A DNA stretch of 34,567 nt from Zobellia amurskyensis (GCF_009725985.1 NZ_RCNR01000052.1:1-34567); one strand, 5' to 3'; positions 1-7,798 are shown, counted from the first letter of the stretch. Numbers and translations: made by a program. Notes: generated by a model not told the origin, from the sequence alone.

Positions 1-1286
1 CTGTAGTCCAAATTAGCCGTTCCTACCGTTGAAAATTCACTATCTATAACCATGGTCTTTGCATGAATAAAACCCTTGCAATACCTATAAATCTTAATGC
101 CCGATTCCAAGCAATATTCAATATACGAGTCCCCTGCATACTGTGCTGCCCATGAATCTGATTCATACGGAACAATCACCCTTACATCAAGACCGCTTCT
201 TGCAGCGGTCGCTAGTGCCGTTAAAATAGCATCGTTAGGCATAAAATAAGGCGAAGTAATATAGATGCGCTCCTTCGCTGAACTAATAGCACAAAAGATA
301 GCCTCCATTATATTGGCCCAATCCGTATCAGGACCACTTGCCGCTATTTGTACAGCAACCGGTTGCTCCGTTTCTGGTTTATTTTTTGGGAAAAATGATT
401 TCTCTATTTCAACTTCATTGCCAGAAGCAAAATTCCAGTTCAACAAAAAAGAAGATTGTAAAGATCCAACTGCCCCTCCTTGGAGTCTTAAATGTGTATC
501 GCGCCAATAACGCGGATTGTCATATGTATTATCATAACGCTGAGCTAGGTTAACACCACCAACGTACCCTACCTTTCCATCTACAACCACTATTTTTCTA
601 TGATCTCTATAATTAAGCTTACCTGTGGAGTTGGAAAAAAGAACAGGCATAAAAGCATAATGCTCTATTCCAGATTTGGTCATCTCTCTCTTTACCTTAT
701 TTGAGATTTTGCTTCCTACATCATCATACACCAACCTTACCTTAATTCCTTCCCTTGCTTTATTCATAAGAATGTCAATAATTTTACTGCCAAGCTCATC
801 ATCAAACAACACAAAATACTCTAAATGTATATGGGTCTCTGCATTTTCTAAATCCTTAAACAAACGCTTAAACTTTTCTTCACCGTTTATTAAGATTTCA
901 ACATTATTATCAAAAGTAAGAATAGCTTTCTCATTGTTTTTCAATAAGTTATACACTTTAAAAATACCTTCCCCATAGGTTTCTTCAAAGTCTTCTCTTT
1001 CTTTAGAATCTAATTTAAAGTTAGCCCGCCATTCTTTTATTTTTTGATTATCCAAAAAATATTTCTTCTCAAAAATTTTAGATTTACGATAATCCTGACC
1101 AAATAAATAGTAAACGATTAAGCCCAAAAAGGGCAATACGGCTAAAGCAAAAAGAAAAGAAAGTGTTTTTACCGGGTTTTTATTCTTTAAAAGGATAAAA
1201 AAGGAAAGTACAATGACAAGGCAATAGTTGATTCCTAAAAGAATTAACCATAGATTATCATTAAAAAAATTTAGTGTTGTATCCAT
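1..1286 (-). CDS. cls: Cardiolipin synthase, partial (C-terminus beyond window edge)
   Basis: Phospholipase D superfamily phosphatidyltransferase that condenses phospholipid head groups into cardiolipin at the inner membrane. Translation from the ATG at 1286 gives 428 complete codons with no stop before the window edge. The N-terminus holds two hydrophobic segments (about residues 8-28 and 38-56, the second around FLFALAVLPFLGLIVYYLFG), as in bacterial Cls. Two HKD motifs are visible: H229-R-K231 with D236 (context RDHRKIVVVDG) and H408-A-K410 with D415 (context HAKTMVIDSE, followed by GTANLDYR). Family members are about 480 residues, so roughly the last 50 are missing. It reads away from its neighbours and appears to be a separate unit. 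The identification rests on both HKD motifs plus the membrane N-terminus, so the family call is strong. Confidence 0.93.
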   Translation of the reverse strand, partial: MDTTLNFFNDNLWLILLGINYCLVIVLSFFILLKNKNPVKTLSFLFALAVLPFLGLIVYYLFGQDYRKSKIFEKKYFLDNQKIKEWRANFKLDSKEREDFEETYGEGIFKVYNLLKNNEKAILTFDNNVEILINGEEKFKRLFKDLENAETHIHLEYFVLFDDELGSKIIDILMNKAREGIKVRLVYDDVGSKISNKVKREMTKSGIEHYAFMPVLFSNSTGKLNYRDHRKIVVVDGKVGYVGGVNLAQRYDNTYDNPRYWRDTHLRLQGGAVGSLQSSFLLNWNFASGNEVEIEKSFFPKNKPETEQPVAVQIAASGPDTDWANIMEAIFCAISSAKERIYITSPYFMPNDAILTALATAARSGLDVRVIVPYESDSWAAQYAGDSYIEYCLESGIKIYRYCKGFIHAKTMVIDSEFSTVGTANLDY

Positions 1287-1360
1287 CTTTCCAATTACTG
1301 AACAGTACCTGAGAACAGCCTGAACCAGTTAGTATCTAAAGATGGGGAATTAAGTGCAGT

Positions 1361-1405
1361 AAAATAGCCTCAATACGAATTTAATATGACCGCATTGAGG
1401 CTTTT
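1361..1405 (-). terminator. Rho-independent terminator after the lytic transglycosylase gene
   Basis: Inverted repeat GCCTCAAT (1367-1374) and ATTGAGGC (1394-1401) with a 19-nt loop. Read on the minus strand, the stem is followed by TATTTT, placing a terminator just past the stop codon of the 1410-2375 gene. The loop is long, so strength is uncertain. Confidence 0.6.
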
Positions 1406-1409
1406 AAGA

Positions 1410-2375
1410 TTATTTACCAATTCTGTAATACCCTTTGTTAGGTATTTCAATGGTATACTTTTTTCGAGAACTATTGTTTAAATGCGCCTCTCTAAGCCAT
1501 GGATTATGTCTTTTCAAGATTTTGTAATTGATCTCATACTGCTGCGCAAAATCAGCAAAACTCAATACAGGCTCACTCAACTCGACCTTAAAAGTCGGGA
1601 CTGCCTGGTACATATCTTTTTTATCTATATCGAATCCATATTTTTCAGGATGGCTCAATATTTCCTTTATGGCCATAATACGGAACACATACCTACCGGT
1701 TTCCTGTCCTAACAGAAGATCATAATAATCACTCACCTGCTGAATGCCCAAATATTTATTGATAGCGCCTGCACCGGCATTATAGGACGCAGCGGTCAAA
1801 GTCCAACTACCATATCTCTTATAATTCCTATTTAAGTATTCGCAGGCAACTTCGGTAGCTTTTTCCAAGTTATAACGCTCATCTACGTTCCTGTTTACCT
1901 CTAAGCCATGTTCTTGTCCCGTAGCTTTCATTATTTGCCAGAAGCCAGCAGCTCCGGCATGTGACACTACGTTTTGAAGCCCGCTTTCCGCAACTGCCAA
2001 ATATTTAAAATCGTCAGGAATACCATTTTTAGCCAAAATTGGCTCTATAATAGGAAAATACATATTGGCCCTTTTGATCAATAATACAGCATTTGATTGC
2101 CAGTAGGTGTTTACCAAAAACTCACGATCAATACGCTCCATTACCTCAGGGTCATCCTGCGGCACTGATTCTCCTGCAAAATTTAAATCCTCAGGTATTT
2201 CAATAGCAGAGATACGGTAACCATCGGCTACATTTTTATCTATTTTCTGCACTTCATTTTCAACTACATCCGCATCGCCTTCAGCAGGTTCCGCGGTGTT
2301 CTGTACTGCAAATATCAAAGTGCTCACAACAAAAAAGACGCCCAAAAGCATCAATACATTCTTTAAAATCTTCAT
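1410..2375 (-). CDS. Lytic transglycosylase, SLT/MltD-like (GH23)
   Basis: Exported murein hydrolase that cleaves MurNAc-GlcNAc bonds in peptidoglycan with formation of 1,6-anhydroMurNAc. The 321-residue product begins with a hydrophobic signal sequence or anchor (about residues 5-24). The SLT domain spans about 100-230: AVAESGLQ carries the catalytic Glu130, followed by GAAGFWQIM (141-149) and the ASYNAGAGAI motif (196-205), all typical of GH23 MltD/Slt enzymes. The last 60 residues (about YEINYKILKRHNPWL to the C-terminus) resemble a single degenerate LysM-like peptidoglycan-binding segment. MltD of enterobacteria is longer with repeated LysM modules, so this is a short form. A TAnnTTTG box lies just upstream and a hairpin just downstream, suggesting a one-gene unit. 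Confidence 0.92.
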   Translation of the reverse strand: MKILKNVLMLLGVFFVVSTLIFAVQNTAEPAEGDADVVENEVQKIDKNVADGYRISAIEIPEDLNFAGESVPQDDPEVMERIDREFLVNTYWQSNAVLLIKRANMYFPIIEPILAKNGIPDDFKYLAVAESGLQNVVSHAGAAGFWQIMKATGQEHGLEVNRNVDERYNLEKATEVACEYLNRNYKRYGSWTLTAASYNAGAGAINKYLGIQQVSDYYDLLLGQETGRYVFRIMAIKEILSHPEKYGFDIDKKDMYQAVPTFKVELSEPVLSFADFAQQYEINYKILKRHNPWLREAHLNNSSRKKYTIEIPNKGYYRIGK

Positions 2376-2398
2376 TTTTTGGTATTGTACGGTTTATT

Positions 2399-2406
2399 CA
2401 AAGTTA
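2399..2406 (-). promoter_or_regulatory. Candidate -7 promoter box for the lytic transglycosylase gene
   Basis: On the minus strand the sequence TAACTTTG matches the Bacteroidota -7 consensus TAnnTTTG and sits 23 nt before the start codon. No convincing -33 TTG box is seen at the usual spacing. Confidence 0.5.
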
Positions 2407-2563
2407 GTAAACTCTTTTCAAATTTTTCTACACTAAACATACTCATATTGGGCTTTAACTTTAATTCTTGTAAAAGCCGGTTCCGGTTGTCTTAATTAAA
2501 AAAACAAATATCATTTATCAGGATAGTGCAAAAGCAAGAAACGAGTCTACTATTACAACTCAA

Positions 2564-3226
2564 TTATTCCAAAATAATTGTGGGCAAATGCTCGTTAAAC
2601 CATTTAGCCCTATGGATTATCATGGTGTGCGTACCGCTTTTTACTTTGATACAATCTTTAATTTTATCTATTGGAAAAACAGCATCTTTCTCACCTTGAA
2701 TATGAACAAGACCGGGTATTACTTCAACTGGTTTCCAATTAACGATCTTATCAATTGACCAATCTATATAATACTTATCTCTAATGGATAAATACTCTTT
2801 ATAAAGGGCCAAGCGCTTATTTACGCTCTCTCCAAAAGCATATTTGGCCAAAAGCTCCATATTGTTAACTAGACCTGTAGGCAAAAGTCTATGCACCTTT
2901 GTGTACTTCGCAAAGATCATCCGGTTCGGTAACTCTGATGCATTCTTAACACTAGAGATTATTACAACTTTTCTAAAAGATTTAAACCTTGCCATTTCTT
3001 GAACCAACATACCTCCAAACGAAACTCCTATCAGAACTGCATTTTCATGGCAAATGTTTTCGTTCATTTTTTTTGCATAAGCTTCCAAAGACATATTTTT
3101 CTCCGGTATAAACCATTCCAGAAGATGTTGCGCAAATTTGTTTTCTGGTAATGCAATATGTTTAAATATGGAAGAATTGGCTGCCATTCCAGGCATAAAA
3201 TAGACATGAATCATAGAATCGTTCAT
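2564..3226 (-). CDS. Alpha/beta hydrolase of unknown substrate
   Basis: A 220-residue alpha/beta-hydrolase fold protein. The nucleophile elbow is GVSFGG with Ser69 as the likely nucleophile. D181 in the GEKDAVFP segment and H200 in SGTHTM are placed as the other catalytic triad members, and the strand order HVYFMPGM at the N-terminus fits the oxyanion-hole region. No signal peptide is evident, so it is probably cytoplasmic. The ATG at 3226 was taken as the start; an in-frame ATG four codons downstream (MIHVYF) is also possible. It stands alone between oppositely oriented genes. Substrate cannot be inferred: the family includes esterases, lipases and thioesterases. Confidence 0.8.
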   Translation of the reverse strand: MNDSMIHVYFMPGMAANSSIFKHIALPENKFAQHLLEWFIPEKNMSLEAYAKKMNENICHENAVLIGVSFGGMLVQEMARFKSFRKVVIISSVKNASELPNRMIFAKYTKVHRLLPTGLVNNMELLAKYAFGESVNKRLALYKEYLSIRDKYYIDWSIDKIVNWKPVEVIPGLVHIQGEKDAVFPIDKIKDCIKVKSGTHTMIIHRAKWFNEHLPTIILE

Positions 3227-3271
3227 TATTACAAAGCACAGGAATTGTTAGGAAATTAACATTATTTTCAC

Positions 3272-3279
3272 TACTTTTG
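3272..3279 (+). promoter_or_regulatory. Candidate -7 box for the small GNAT-like gene
   Basis: TACTTTTG matches TAnnTTTG and would give a leader of roughly 110 nt for the gene starting at 3396. The same octamer occurs on the minus strand at 3322-3329 facing the hydrolase gene, so this 169-nt gap may hold two divergent promoters. The -33 boxes are not clear for either. Confidence 0.35.
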
Positions 3280-3395
3280 TAATCGACTTTGGGGGAATTC
3301 CATAGTTTATACAAATTTGAGCAAAAGTATACAAAATTACGATTTGAGAACACCGTAATTTTCTTACCTCTTGCCGCCATCTAAAATCAAACTAT

Positions 3396-3689
3396 ATGAA
3401 TGAAGTAGAAATTATTGACAACAGTTTCTTGCGTCAATTCGAAACTACGGTTGAAGGTATTTTAGCCAAGATCGAGTATTCTTCGCAAGAACGCAAAGTA
3501 TTTCTAACAAAATTAGTAGTGCCTGAGGAAATCACTAAAGAGGGTTTCAAAGAAGATTTTATCAAGTCGGTTCTTCACCACATTCAGGAGCAGAATCTTA
3601 GAGTAGTCCCTACGAGTCCACAAATTGCCGGTTTTTTACGTAAAAACAGACAATACAAAGAAATGTTACCTGTAGGTATTAGAATCTAA
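3396..3689 (+). CDS. Small GNAT-like N-acetyltransferase (YjdJ/CG acetyltransferase type)
   Basis: A 97-residue protein resembling the minimal GCN5-related acetyltransferases of the Acetyltransf_CG (YjdJ) family. The middle strand KVFLTKLVVPEEITKEGFKED resembles the catalytic beta-strand and following acyl-CoA loop, and the helix FIKSVLHHIQEQNLRVVPTS followed by PQIAGFLRKN resembles the family's end of domain. A full R/Q-x-x-G-x-G/A pyrophosphate loop is not obvious, which is usual for this short family. The substrate is unknown. It has its own terminator at 3717-3741. Confidence 0.7.
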   Translation: MNEVEIIDNSFLRQFETTVEGILAKIEYSSQERKVFLTKLVVPEEITKEGFKEDFIKSVLHHIQEQNLRVVPTSPQIAGFLRKNRQYKEMLPVGIRI

Positions 3690-3716
3690 TCTTATTTCAG
3701 AGTTTTTTTGAAGATG

Positions 3717-3741
3717 AATCCCGCAACTAGCGGGATTTTTT
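3717..3741 (+). terminator. Rho-independent terminator after the small GNAT-like gene
   Basis: Perfect 8-bp stem AATCCCGC (3717-3724) and GCGGGATT (3730-3737) with a 5-nt loop, followed by a run of T. It lies about 30 nt past the stop codon and also separates this gene from the convergent mtaB. Confidence 0.9.
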
Positions 3742-3747
3742 ATGCCC

Positions 3748-5076
3748 CTAAACTTCGGTAAAACTTTTTTCGAACTCCAAACGCACTAAACCATCCTCAT
3801 CTATTTCCGTTAGGGATACTTCATGTAACGTATTTACCAGCGCCGGATTCCATGGCGATTTTACCTTTACATAATTACTGGTAAACCCGTGAATATAACC
3901 TTCCTTGTTCTCTCCTTCAAAAAGTACTTGATGCGTTTTACCTAATTGACCTTCATAAAAAGCCCTTCGCTTTTTAACCGAAAGCCCGCGCAGCATCTTA
4001 CTACGCTTATTTCTTACTTGCTTGGAAACCACGCCACCCATTTCTGCGGCAGCTGTATTATCCCGCTCCGAATACGTAAAAACGTGTAAGTAGGAAATAT
4101 CCAATTCATTAAGAAAATGATACGTTTCCAAGAAATGTTCATCTGTTTCACCAGGAAAACCAACAATAACATCAACCCCTATACAAGCATGAGGCATGGT
4201 TTCTTTTATTTTATTGACTCTGTCTATATATAAACTACTCATATATCTACGACGCATCAACTTTAAAATATCATCACTACCACTCTGTAAAGGAATATGA
4301 AAATGAGGTACAAACGAATTGCTTTGGGAAACAAAATCTATTGTTTCATTCTTTAATAAGTTAGGCTCTATAGAAGATATACGTAAACGATGAATACCCT
4401 CTACCCTATCCAAAGCCTTTACCAGGTCTAAAAATGTATGCTCATGGGTTTTATTTCCAAACTCCCCTTTTCCATAATCTCCAATGTTTACACCGGTAAG
4501 AACAATTTCTTTAATACCCTTAGCTGATATTTCTGCAGCATTGTTCAATACATTCTGTAAAGTATCACTCCTAGAAATTCCTCTGGCTAAAGGAATAGTA
4601 CAATAGGTACATTTATAATCGCATCCGTCTTGAACCTTAAGAAAAGCGCGTGTTCTATCTCCAATAGCATAGCTACCTACATAAAAATCAGCTTCTTCTA
4701 TCTCACAGGAATGAACCTCACCAAAATCATTTTTAGTCAGGTCGTTTATGTAATCTGTTATCTTGAATTTTTCAGTTGCACCTAACACTAAATCCACGCC
4801 GTCTACCGCAGCTAGTTCTTCTGGTTTCAATTGCGCATAACAACCAATTGCTGCTACAAAAGCCTCAGGATTTATTTTCTGAGCTTGCTTTACAATAGTT
4901 TTGAATCTTTTATCTGCATTTTCGGTTACCGAACAGGTATTAACAACATACATATCTGCATGCTCGGAGAACTCCACACGATCAAAACCATCTTCCTGAA
5001 AACCTCTAGCAATCGTAGATGTTTCAGAAAAGTTGAGCTTACAGCCCAATGTATAGAAGGCAACTTTCTTTTTCAT
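3748..5076 (-). CDS. mtaB: tRNA (N6-threonylcarbamoyladenosine(37)-C2)-methylthiotransferase MtaB
   Basis: Radical SAM methylthiotransferase that converts t6A37 to ms2t6A37 in tRNAs reading ANN codons. From the ATG at 5076 the product is 442 residues. The N-terminal MTTase domain has the three cluster cysteines C12 (TLGCKLN), C48 (NTCSV) and C79 (IGCYAQ). The radical SAM motif is C152-x3-C156-x2-C159. The C-terminal region ends in a TRAM-like segment. The sequence YTLGCKLNFSETS is characteristic of MtaB rather than MiaB or RimO. The frame stays open to a TTG at 5106, which would add ten polar residues (NKKAERDKD). I prefer the ATG because it puts MKKKVAFYTLGCK at the N-terminus, as in other MtaB proteins. 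Confidence 0.95.
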   Translation of the reverse strand: MKKKVAFYTLGCKLNFSETSTIARGFQEDGFDRVEFSEHADMYVVNTCSVTENADKRFKTIVKQAQKINPEAFVAAIGCYAQLKPEELAAVDGVDLVLGATEKFKITDYINDLTKNDFGEVHSCEIEEADFYVGSYAIGDRTRAFLKVQDGCDYKCTYCTIPLARGISRSDTLQNVLNNAAEISAKGIKEIVLTGVNIGDYGKGEFGNKTHEHTFLDLVKALDRVEGIHRLRISSIEPNLLKNETIDFVSQSNSFVPHFHIPLQSGSDDILKLMRRRYMSSLYIDRVNKIKETMPHACIGVDVIVGFPGETDEHFLETYHFLNELDISYLHVFTYSERDNTAAAEMGGVVSKQVRNKRSKMLRGLSVKKRRAFYEGQLGKTHQVLFEGENKEGYIHGFTSNYVKVKSPWNPALVNTLHEVSLTEIDEDGLVRLEFEKSFTEV

Positions 5077-5134
5077 ATCCTTATCTCTTTCTGCTTTCTT
5101 ATTCAATTGATGCTATATTTTTTTTTAGAGAATG

Positions 5135-5142
5135 CAAATATA
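5135..5142 (-). promoter_or_regulatory. Candidate -7 box for mtaB
   Basis: On the minus strand TATATTTG fits TAnnTTTG, about 58 nt upstream of the preferred mtaB start codon. The -33 element is not recognisable. The rest of the gap up to 5333 is AT-rich and shows no other supported feature. Confidence 0.45.
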
Positions 5143-5333
5143 CAAACTTGTAACTAGCCCATTACTAACAAGAACAGCATCAATTTACCAGCTACTAATA
5201 TAAAGAATAACAACATCTGGTTATGATAAACTACCCCCCTACTCAAGACAAGAACTTCTCTTTAAATGAAATCAAAGAATATAAAATGTGTAAAAACAAA
5301 ATTCTAAAAAGCAACCTACTCTTAGCTCAATGT

Positions 5334-6509
5334 TTAATAATTACGCCATTTCTTGGTCAATTCAAAGACATGTTCCAAAATACGGGCTTCAGTATCATCA
5401 AACTCCACTCCTCTTCTAGCCATCATTACTTTAGCAGCATCAAAAGCTTTTGATGTGCTATATGTGGAAAAACCTGATGCTCCACCCCAACTAAAACTGG
5501 GTACAAAATTACGTGGAAAACCAGGAACATAAATATTACAATTCACCCCTATCACTGTACCTGTATTAAACATGGTGTTTATAGCGGTTTTACTGTGATC
5601 CCCCATCATTAAGCCACAAAACTGCAAGCCGGTCTGCTCAAAACTCTCGGTAGCATAATTCCATAGCCGAACTTTGGCATAATTGTTTTTGAGATTTGAA
5701 TTATTGGAATCCGCACCTATATTACACCACTCCCCTAATACAGCATTTCCCAAATACCCTTCATGACCTTTACTTGAGTATCCGAAAATAACAGAATTAC
5801 TGATTTCCCCACACACCTTTCCATAAGGACCTATAGTAGTAGCTCCGTAAATTTTAGCCCCCATTTTAACCACAGCATTTTCACACAAAGCGAAAGCACC
5901 ACGAATAAGGTTTCCTTCCCAAACTTCTGAATTTTTACCCAAGTAAATAGGACCATCCGTTGCATTCAATATACTATGCTCAACTTGAGCGCCTTCCTCC
6001 ATAAAAATACGTTCTGGATGGATTAAGGTGTTACTTTTAGGGATAGGAGCACTTTTTCTTCCTTCGGTAATAAAATCGAAATCCGCCTGTATAGCCTCTC
6101 CATTTTTAGAAAAAATATCCCAAGTATTAACTATCCGGATTAATTTATCTTCAAATTCAATTTGCTTGTAAGTATCAAAATCTACTTCCTCTTGATTCTC
6201 TTTCGTAAAAAAGGCAATGACTTCATCTCCTTGAAAAATAACTTCATTTTCCTTTAAATCCTGAACTAGGTCTACCAATTTTTGATTGGGTAAAAACGAA
6301 GCATTGATAAGAACATTTTCCTCCATCTCAACCATAGGGAACTTCTCAGAAAGATATTCCTCGGTAATAGTCGTAGTCGTATTACCTAAATACTTTTCCC
6401 ATTTTTCTCTAATAGTCAGTATGCCGACTCGTATATCTGCAACAGGCCGTGTAAAGGTGAAAGGTAACAGGTTGTCTCTTACCGTACCGTCAAAAAGAAT
6501 ATAGTTCAT
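5334..6509 (-). CDS. GlmU-family putative sugar nucleotidyltransferase with left-handed beta-helix
   Basis: A 391-residue protein of the Bacteroidota GlmU family. The N-terminal ~150 residues (MNYILFDGTVRDNLLPFTFTR) are a degenerate nucleotidyltransferase-like domain lacking a clear LxxGxGTRM loop. The part from about residue 165 on consists of hexapeptide-type turns (for example GPIYLGKNSEVWEGNLIRG, GAKIYGATTIGPYGKV and GTVIGVNCNIYVPG), forming the left-handed beta-helix of acyltransferases. By analogy it may act on UDP-sugars for cell-wall or surface glycan synthesis, but the missing nucleotide loop means catalysis by the first domain is unproven. It lies downstream of L31 on the same strand, with a terminator between them, so it is probably transcribed from its own promoter. 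Confidence 0.85.
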   Translation of the reverse strand: MNYILFDGTVRDNLLPFTFTRPVADIRVGILTIREKWEKYLGNTTTTITEEYLSEKFPMVEMEENVLINASFLPNQKLVDLVQDLKENEVIFQGDEVIAFFTKENQEEVDFDTYKQIEFEDKLIRIVNTWDIFSKNGEAIQADFDFITEGRKSAPIPKSNTLIHPERIFMEEGAQVEHSILNATDGPIYLGKNSEVWEGNLIRGAFALCENAVVKMGAKIYGATTIGPYGKVCGEISNSVIFGYSSKGHEGYLGNAVLGEWCNIGADSNNSNLKNNYAKVRLWNYATESFEQTGLQFCGLMMGDHSKTAINTMFNTGTVIGVNCNIYVPGFPRNFVPSFSWGGASGFSTYSTSKAFDAAKVMMARRGVEFDDTEARILEHVFELTKKWRNY

Positions 6510-6561
6510 GGTTGGTTAATTTTTGCCAAAAATAGGCATTCTCCTTTTTTATCCTTCTGGT

Positions 6562-6569
6562 CAAAAGTA
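6562..6569 (-). promoter_or_regulatory. Candidate -7 box for the GlmU-family gene
   Basis: Minus-strand TACTTTTG fits TAnnTTTG, with TTTA (minus strand, 6588-6591) 18 nt upstream as a partial -33 box. A second match, TATTTTTG at 6527-6534, lies closer to the start codon but has no -33 partner. Which one is used cannot be decided by eye. Confidence 0.45.
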
Positions 6570-6593
6570 GAAATATTGACCATGTTATAAACT

Positions 6594-6623
6594 AAAAAAG
6601 CCTCCGACAATTGTGGAGGCTTT
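6594..6623 (-). terminator. Rho-independent terminator after rpmE2
   Basis: AAAGCCTCC (6597-6605) and GGAGGCTTT (6615-6623) form a 9-bp stem. Read on the minus strand the stem runs into six T residues. It follows the L31 gene and precedes the GlmU-family gene on the same strand, separating the two. Confidence 0.9.
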
Positions 6624-6644
6624 CTAAATATCTTATAAAATAAT

Positions 6645-6944
6645 CTATTTTTCTTCTGTATCAGCTTTCTCTTCCTTTGCAGGAGCTGCTGGTTTTTTCT
6701 TGAACTTATCGTACTTGTTTTTGAACTTGTCAATACGTCCTGCAGTATCCAGAAGTTTAGCTTTACCAGTATAAAATGGGTGAGATGTTCTTGAAATTTC
6801 CAATTTTACAACTGGGTATTCAACACCATCAACTTCTATAGTTTCTTTGGTAACTGCTGTAGATTTAGTTAAAAAAACTTCGTCGTTAGACATGTCTTTA
6901 AAAGCAACTAATCTATAATTTTCTGGGTGTATGTCTTTCTTCAT
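6645..6944 (-). CDS. rpmE2: 50S ribosomal protein L31, type B
   Basis: Large-subunit ribosomal protein L31 that helps bridge the 50S and 30S subunits. The ATG at 6944 gives 99 residues starting [17 protein letters not shown], the standard L31 opening. The frame remains open seven codons further to a GTG, rejected because those residues (MRKILFI) lie in the leader and are not L31-like. The body [22 protein letters not shown] matches type B L31. No cysteine is present, so this is the zinc-independent paralogue type. The C-terminal tail is rich in Lys, Ala and Glu ([18 protein letters not shown]), a common extension in this group. Its leader contains a short ORF overlapping the start codon (see 6944-6985). 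Confidence 0.96.
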   Translation of the reverse strand: MKKDIHPENYRLVAFKDMSNDEVFLTKSTAVTKETIEVDGVEYPVVKLEISRTSHPFYTGKAKLLDTAGRIDKFKNKYDKFKKKPAAPAKEEKADTEEK

Positions 6945-6985
6945 TATAAATAAAATTTTACGCACCCATTCCGACAGGCACTCAT
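6944..6985 (-). CDS. Possible 13-codon upstream ORF in the rpmE2 leader
   Basis: ATG at 6985 opens a frame encoding [13 protein letters not shown] and ends in TAA at 6946-6944. The last A of this stop is the first A of the rpmE2 ATG (TAATG arrangement). The predicted transcription start (about 6990) lies only a few nucleotides before it, so it would be nearly leaderless. Whether it is translated is unknown. It may be a coupling device or chance. Confidence 0.35.
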   Translation of the reverse strand: MSACRNGCVKFYL

Positions 6986-6995
6986 TTTAAGGCTG

Positions 6996-7025
6996 CAAAT
7001 TTAATTAATTTTCTTTAAACCACAA
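6996..7025 (-). promoter_or_regulatory. Promoter of rpmE2
   Basis: On the minus strand TTG (plus 7023-7025) lies 19 nt before TAAATTTG (plus 6996-7003). Both the boxes and the spacing match the Bacteroidota primary sigma-factor promoter. The -7 box continues as TTTGCAGCCTTAA, shared exactly with the rsmB-like promoter. Confidence 0.7.
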
Positions 7026-7076
7026 TCTAAAACTAAAAAAATATTTTAGCTGTAACAAAGTAACAAAAACAAGCAC

Positions 7077-7084
7077 TAACTTTG
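7077..7084 (+). promoter_or_regulatory. Candidate -7 box for the DUF4199 gene
   Basis: TAACTTTG matches TAnnTTTG and is 25 nt upstream of the start codon at 7110. A -33 TTG at the expected distance is not evident. Confidence 0.5.
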
Positions 7085-7109
7085 AGAACAACCAAAAATC
7101 AATAACAAA

Positions 7110-7631
7110 ATGGAAAATAGTCAAGCTGATACAGGAAAGTTTTCTCTTAATTACGGATTAATAGTTGGTGCTGTTGGCATAGCCTTTGGTTTTATGCTTT
7201 ACACCATGGATATGCACTATGAGCGTGGTTTAGCGGTACAAGGTACACAAACATTAATTTTGGTAGTAGGTATAGTACTGGGCATCTTTCAATTTAAAAA
7301 AGCTAACTTCAACTTCTTGACCATTTCGGAAGCATTAAAAGTTGGTGCGGGAGTAGCCCTTATAGCCGGAATTTTAGGTATACTTTATTTTTATGTTTTC
7401 TCTAATTATGTAGAACCAGAGTATATGGATAATATGTACGAGATAGGCAAACAACAGGCGTTGGAAAGCAATCCTAAACTTACTGAGGAGCAAATTGATC
7501 AAGGCATAGAAATGCAGAAGTCTTTCGCATGGATGTCCTACCCGCTTATTTTAATCATAAACATTGTTATTGGTCTTATAGTAGGTCTTATAACAGGACT
7601 AGTCTTAAAAAAGGACAAACCAGCCTATTAA
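7110..7631 (+). CDS. DUF4199 domain-containing membrane protein
   Basis: A 173-residue integral membrane protein of the DUF4199 family, which is largely restricted to Bacteroidota and has no assigned function. Four hydrophobic segments are visible at about residues 14-33, 46-62, 75-100 and 143-168. A soluble loop rich in Glu, Asn and Gln separates the third and fourth segments (YVEPEYMDNMYEIGKQQALESNPKLTEEQ is part of it). It precedes the glycosyltransferase gene by about 200 nt with a hairpin between, so cotranscription is uncertain. No catalytic motif is seen. Confidence 0.85.
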   Translation: MENSQADTGKFSLNYGLIVGAVGIAFGFMLYTMDMHYERGLAVQGTQTLILVVGIVLGIFQFKKANFNFLTISEALKVGAGVALIAGILGILYFYVFSNYVEPEYMDNMYEIGKQQALESNPKLTEEQIDQGIEMQKSFAWMSYPLILIINIVIGLIVGLITGLVLKKDKPAY

Positions 7632-7693
7632 GCTTCTTTTACAACATAAAACCTAGTTCTTTTCAATAAAATGTAATTCTTTAATTATCAACA

Positions 7694-7713
7694 CCCTGAA
7701 TACTTATTCAGGG
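7694..7713 (+). terminator. Hairpin, possible weak terminator after the DUF4199 gene
   Basis: Perfect 8-bp arms CCCTGAAT (7694-7701) and ATTCAGGG (7706-7713) with a 4-nt loop, 62 nt past the stop codon. The bases after the stem (CTTGATTCTTAG) lack a real T tract, so this may be a transcript-stabilising hairpin rather than a terminator. Confidence 0.45.
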
Positions 7714-7798
7714 CTTGATTCTTAGATCCAGCGTTACATGGCGAAAAAGAAAGAAGCTTTATAGCTGAAAAGTTTAAATGACTTCAATATCAAAATTG

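Noticed and set aside
265-978. Plus-strand ORFs of 71-100 codons (265-510, 338-553, 676-978)
   Set aside because: They lie antisense to the cardiolipin synthase frame, which has both HKD motifs, and encode no recognisable protein.
2480-2500. GC-richer CCGGTT tandem pair in the gap upstream of the lytic transglycosylase
   Set aside because: Only two 6-bp copies are present with no wider repeat, so it is likely chance.
5077-5106. TTG-initiated longer MtaB N-terminus
   Set aside because: The ATG at 5076 yields the usual MtaB beginning; the added residues are polar and unlike the family.
5223-5453. Plus-strand 76-codon ORF at the end of the GlmU-family gene
   Set aside because: It overlaps the well-supported minus-strand gene, has low-complexity composition and no upstream signal.
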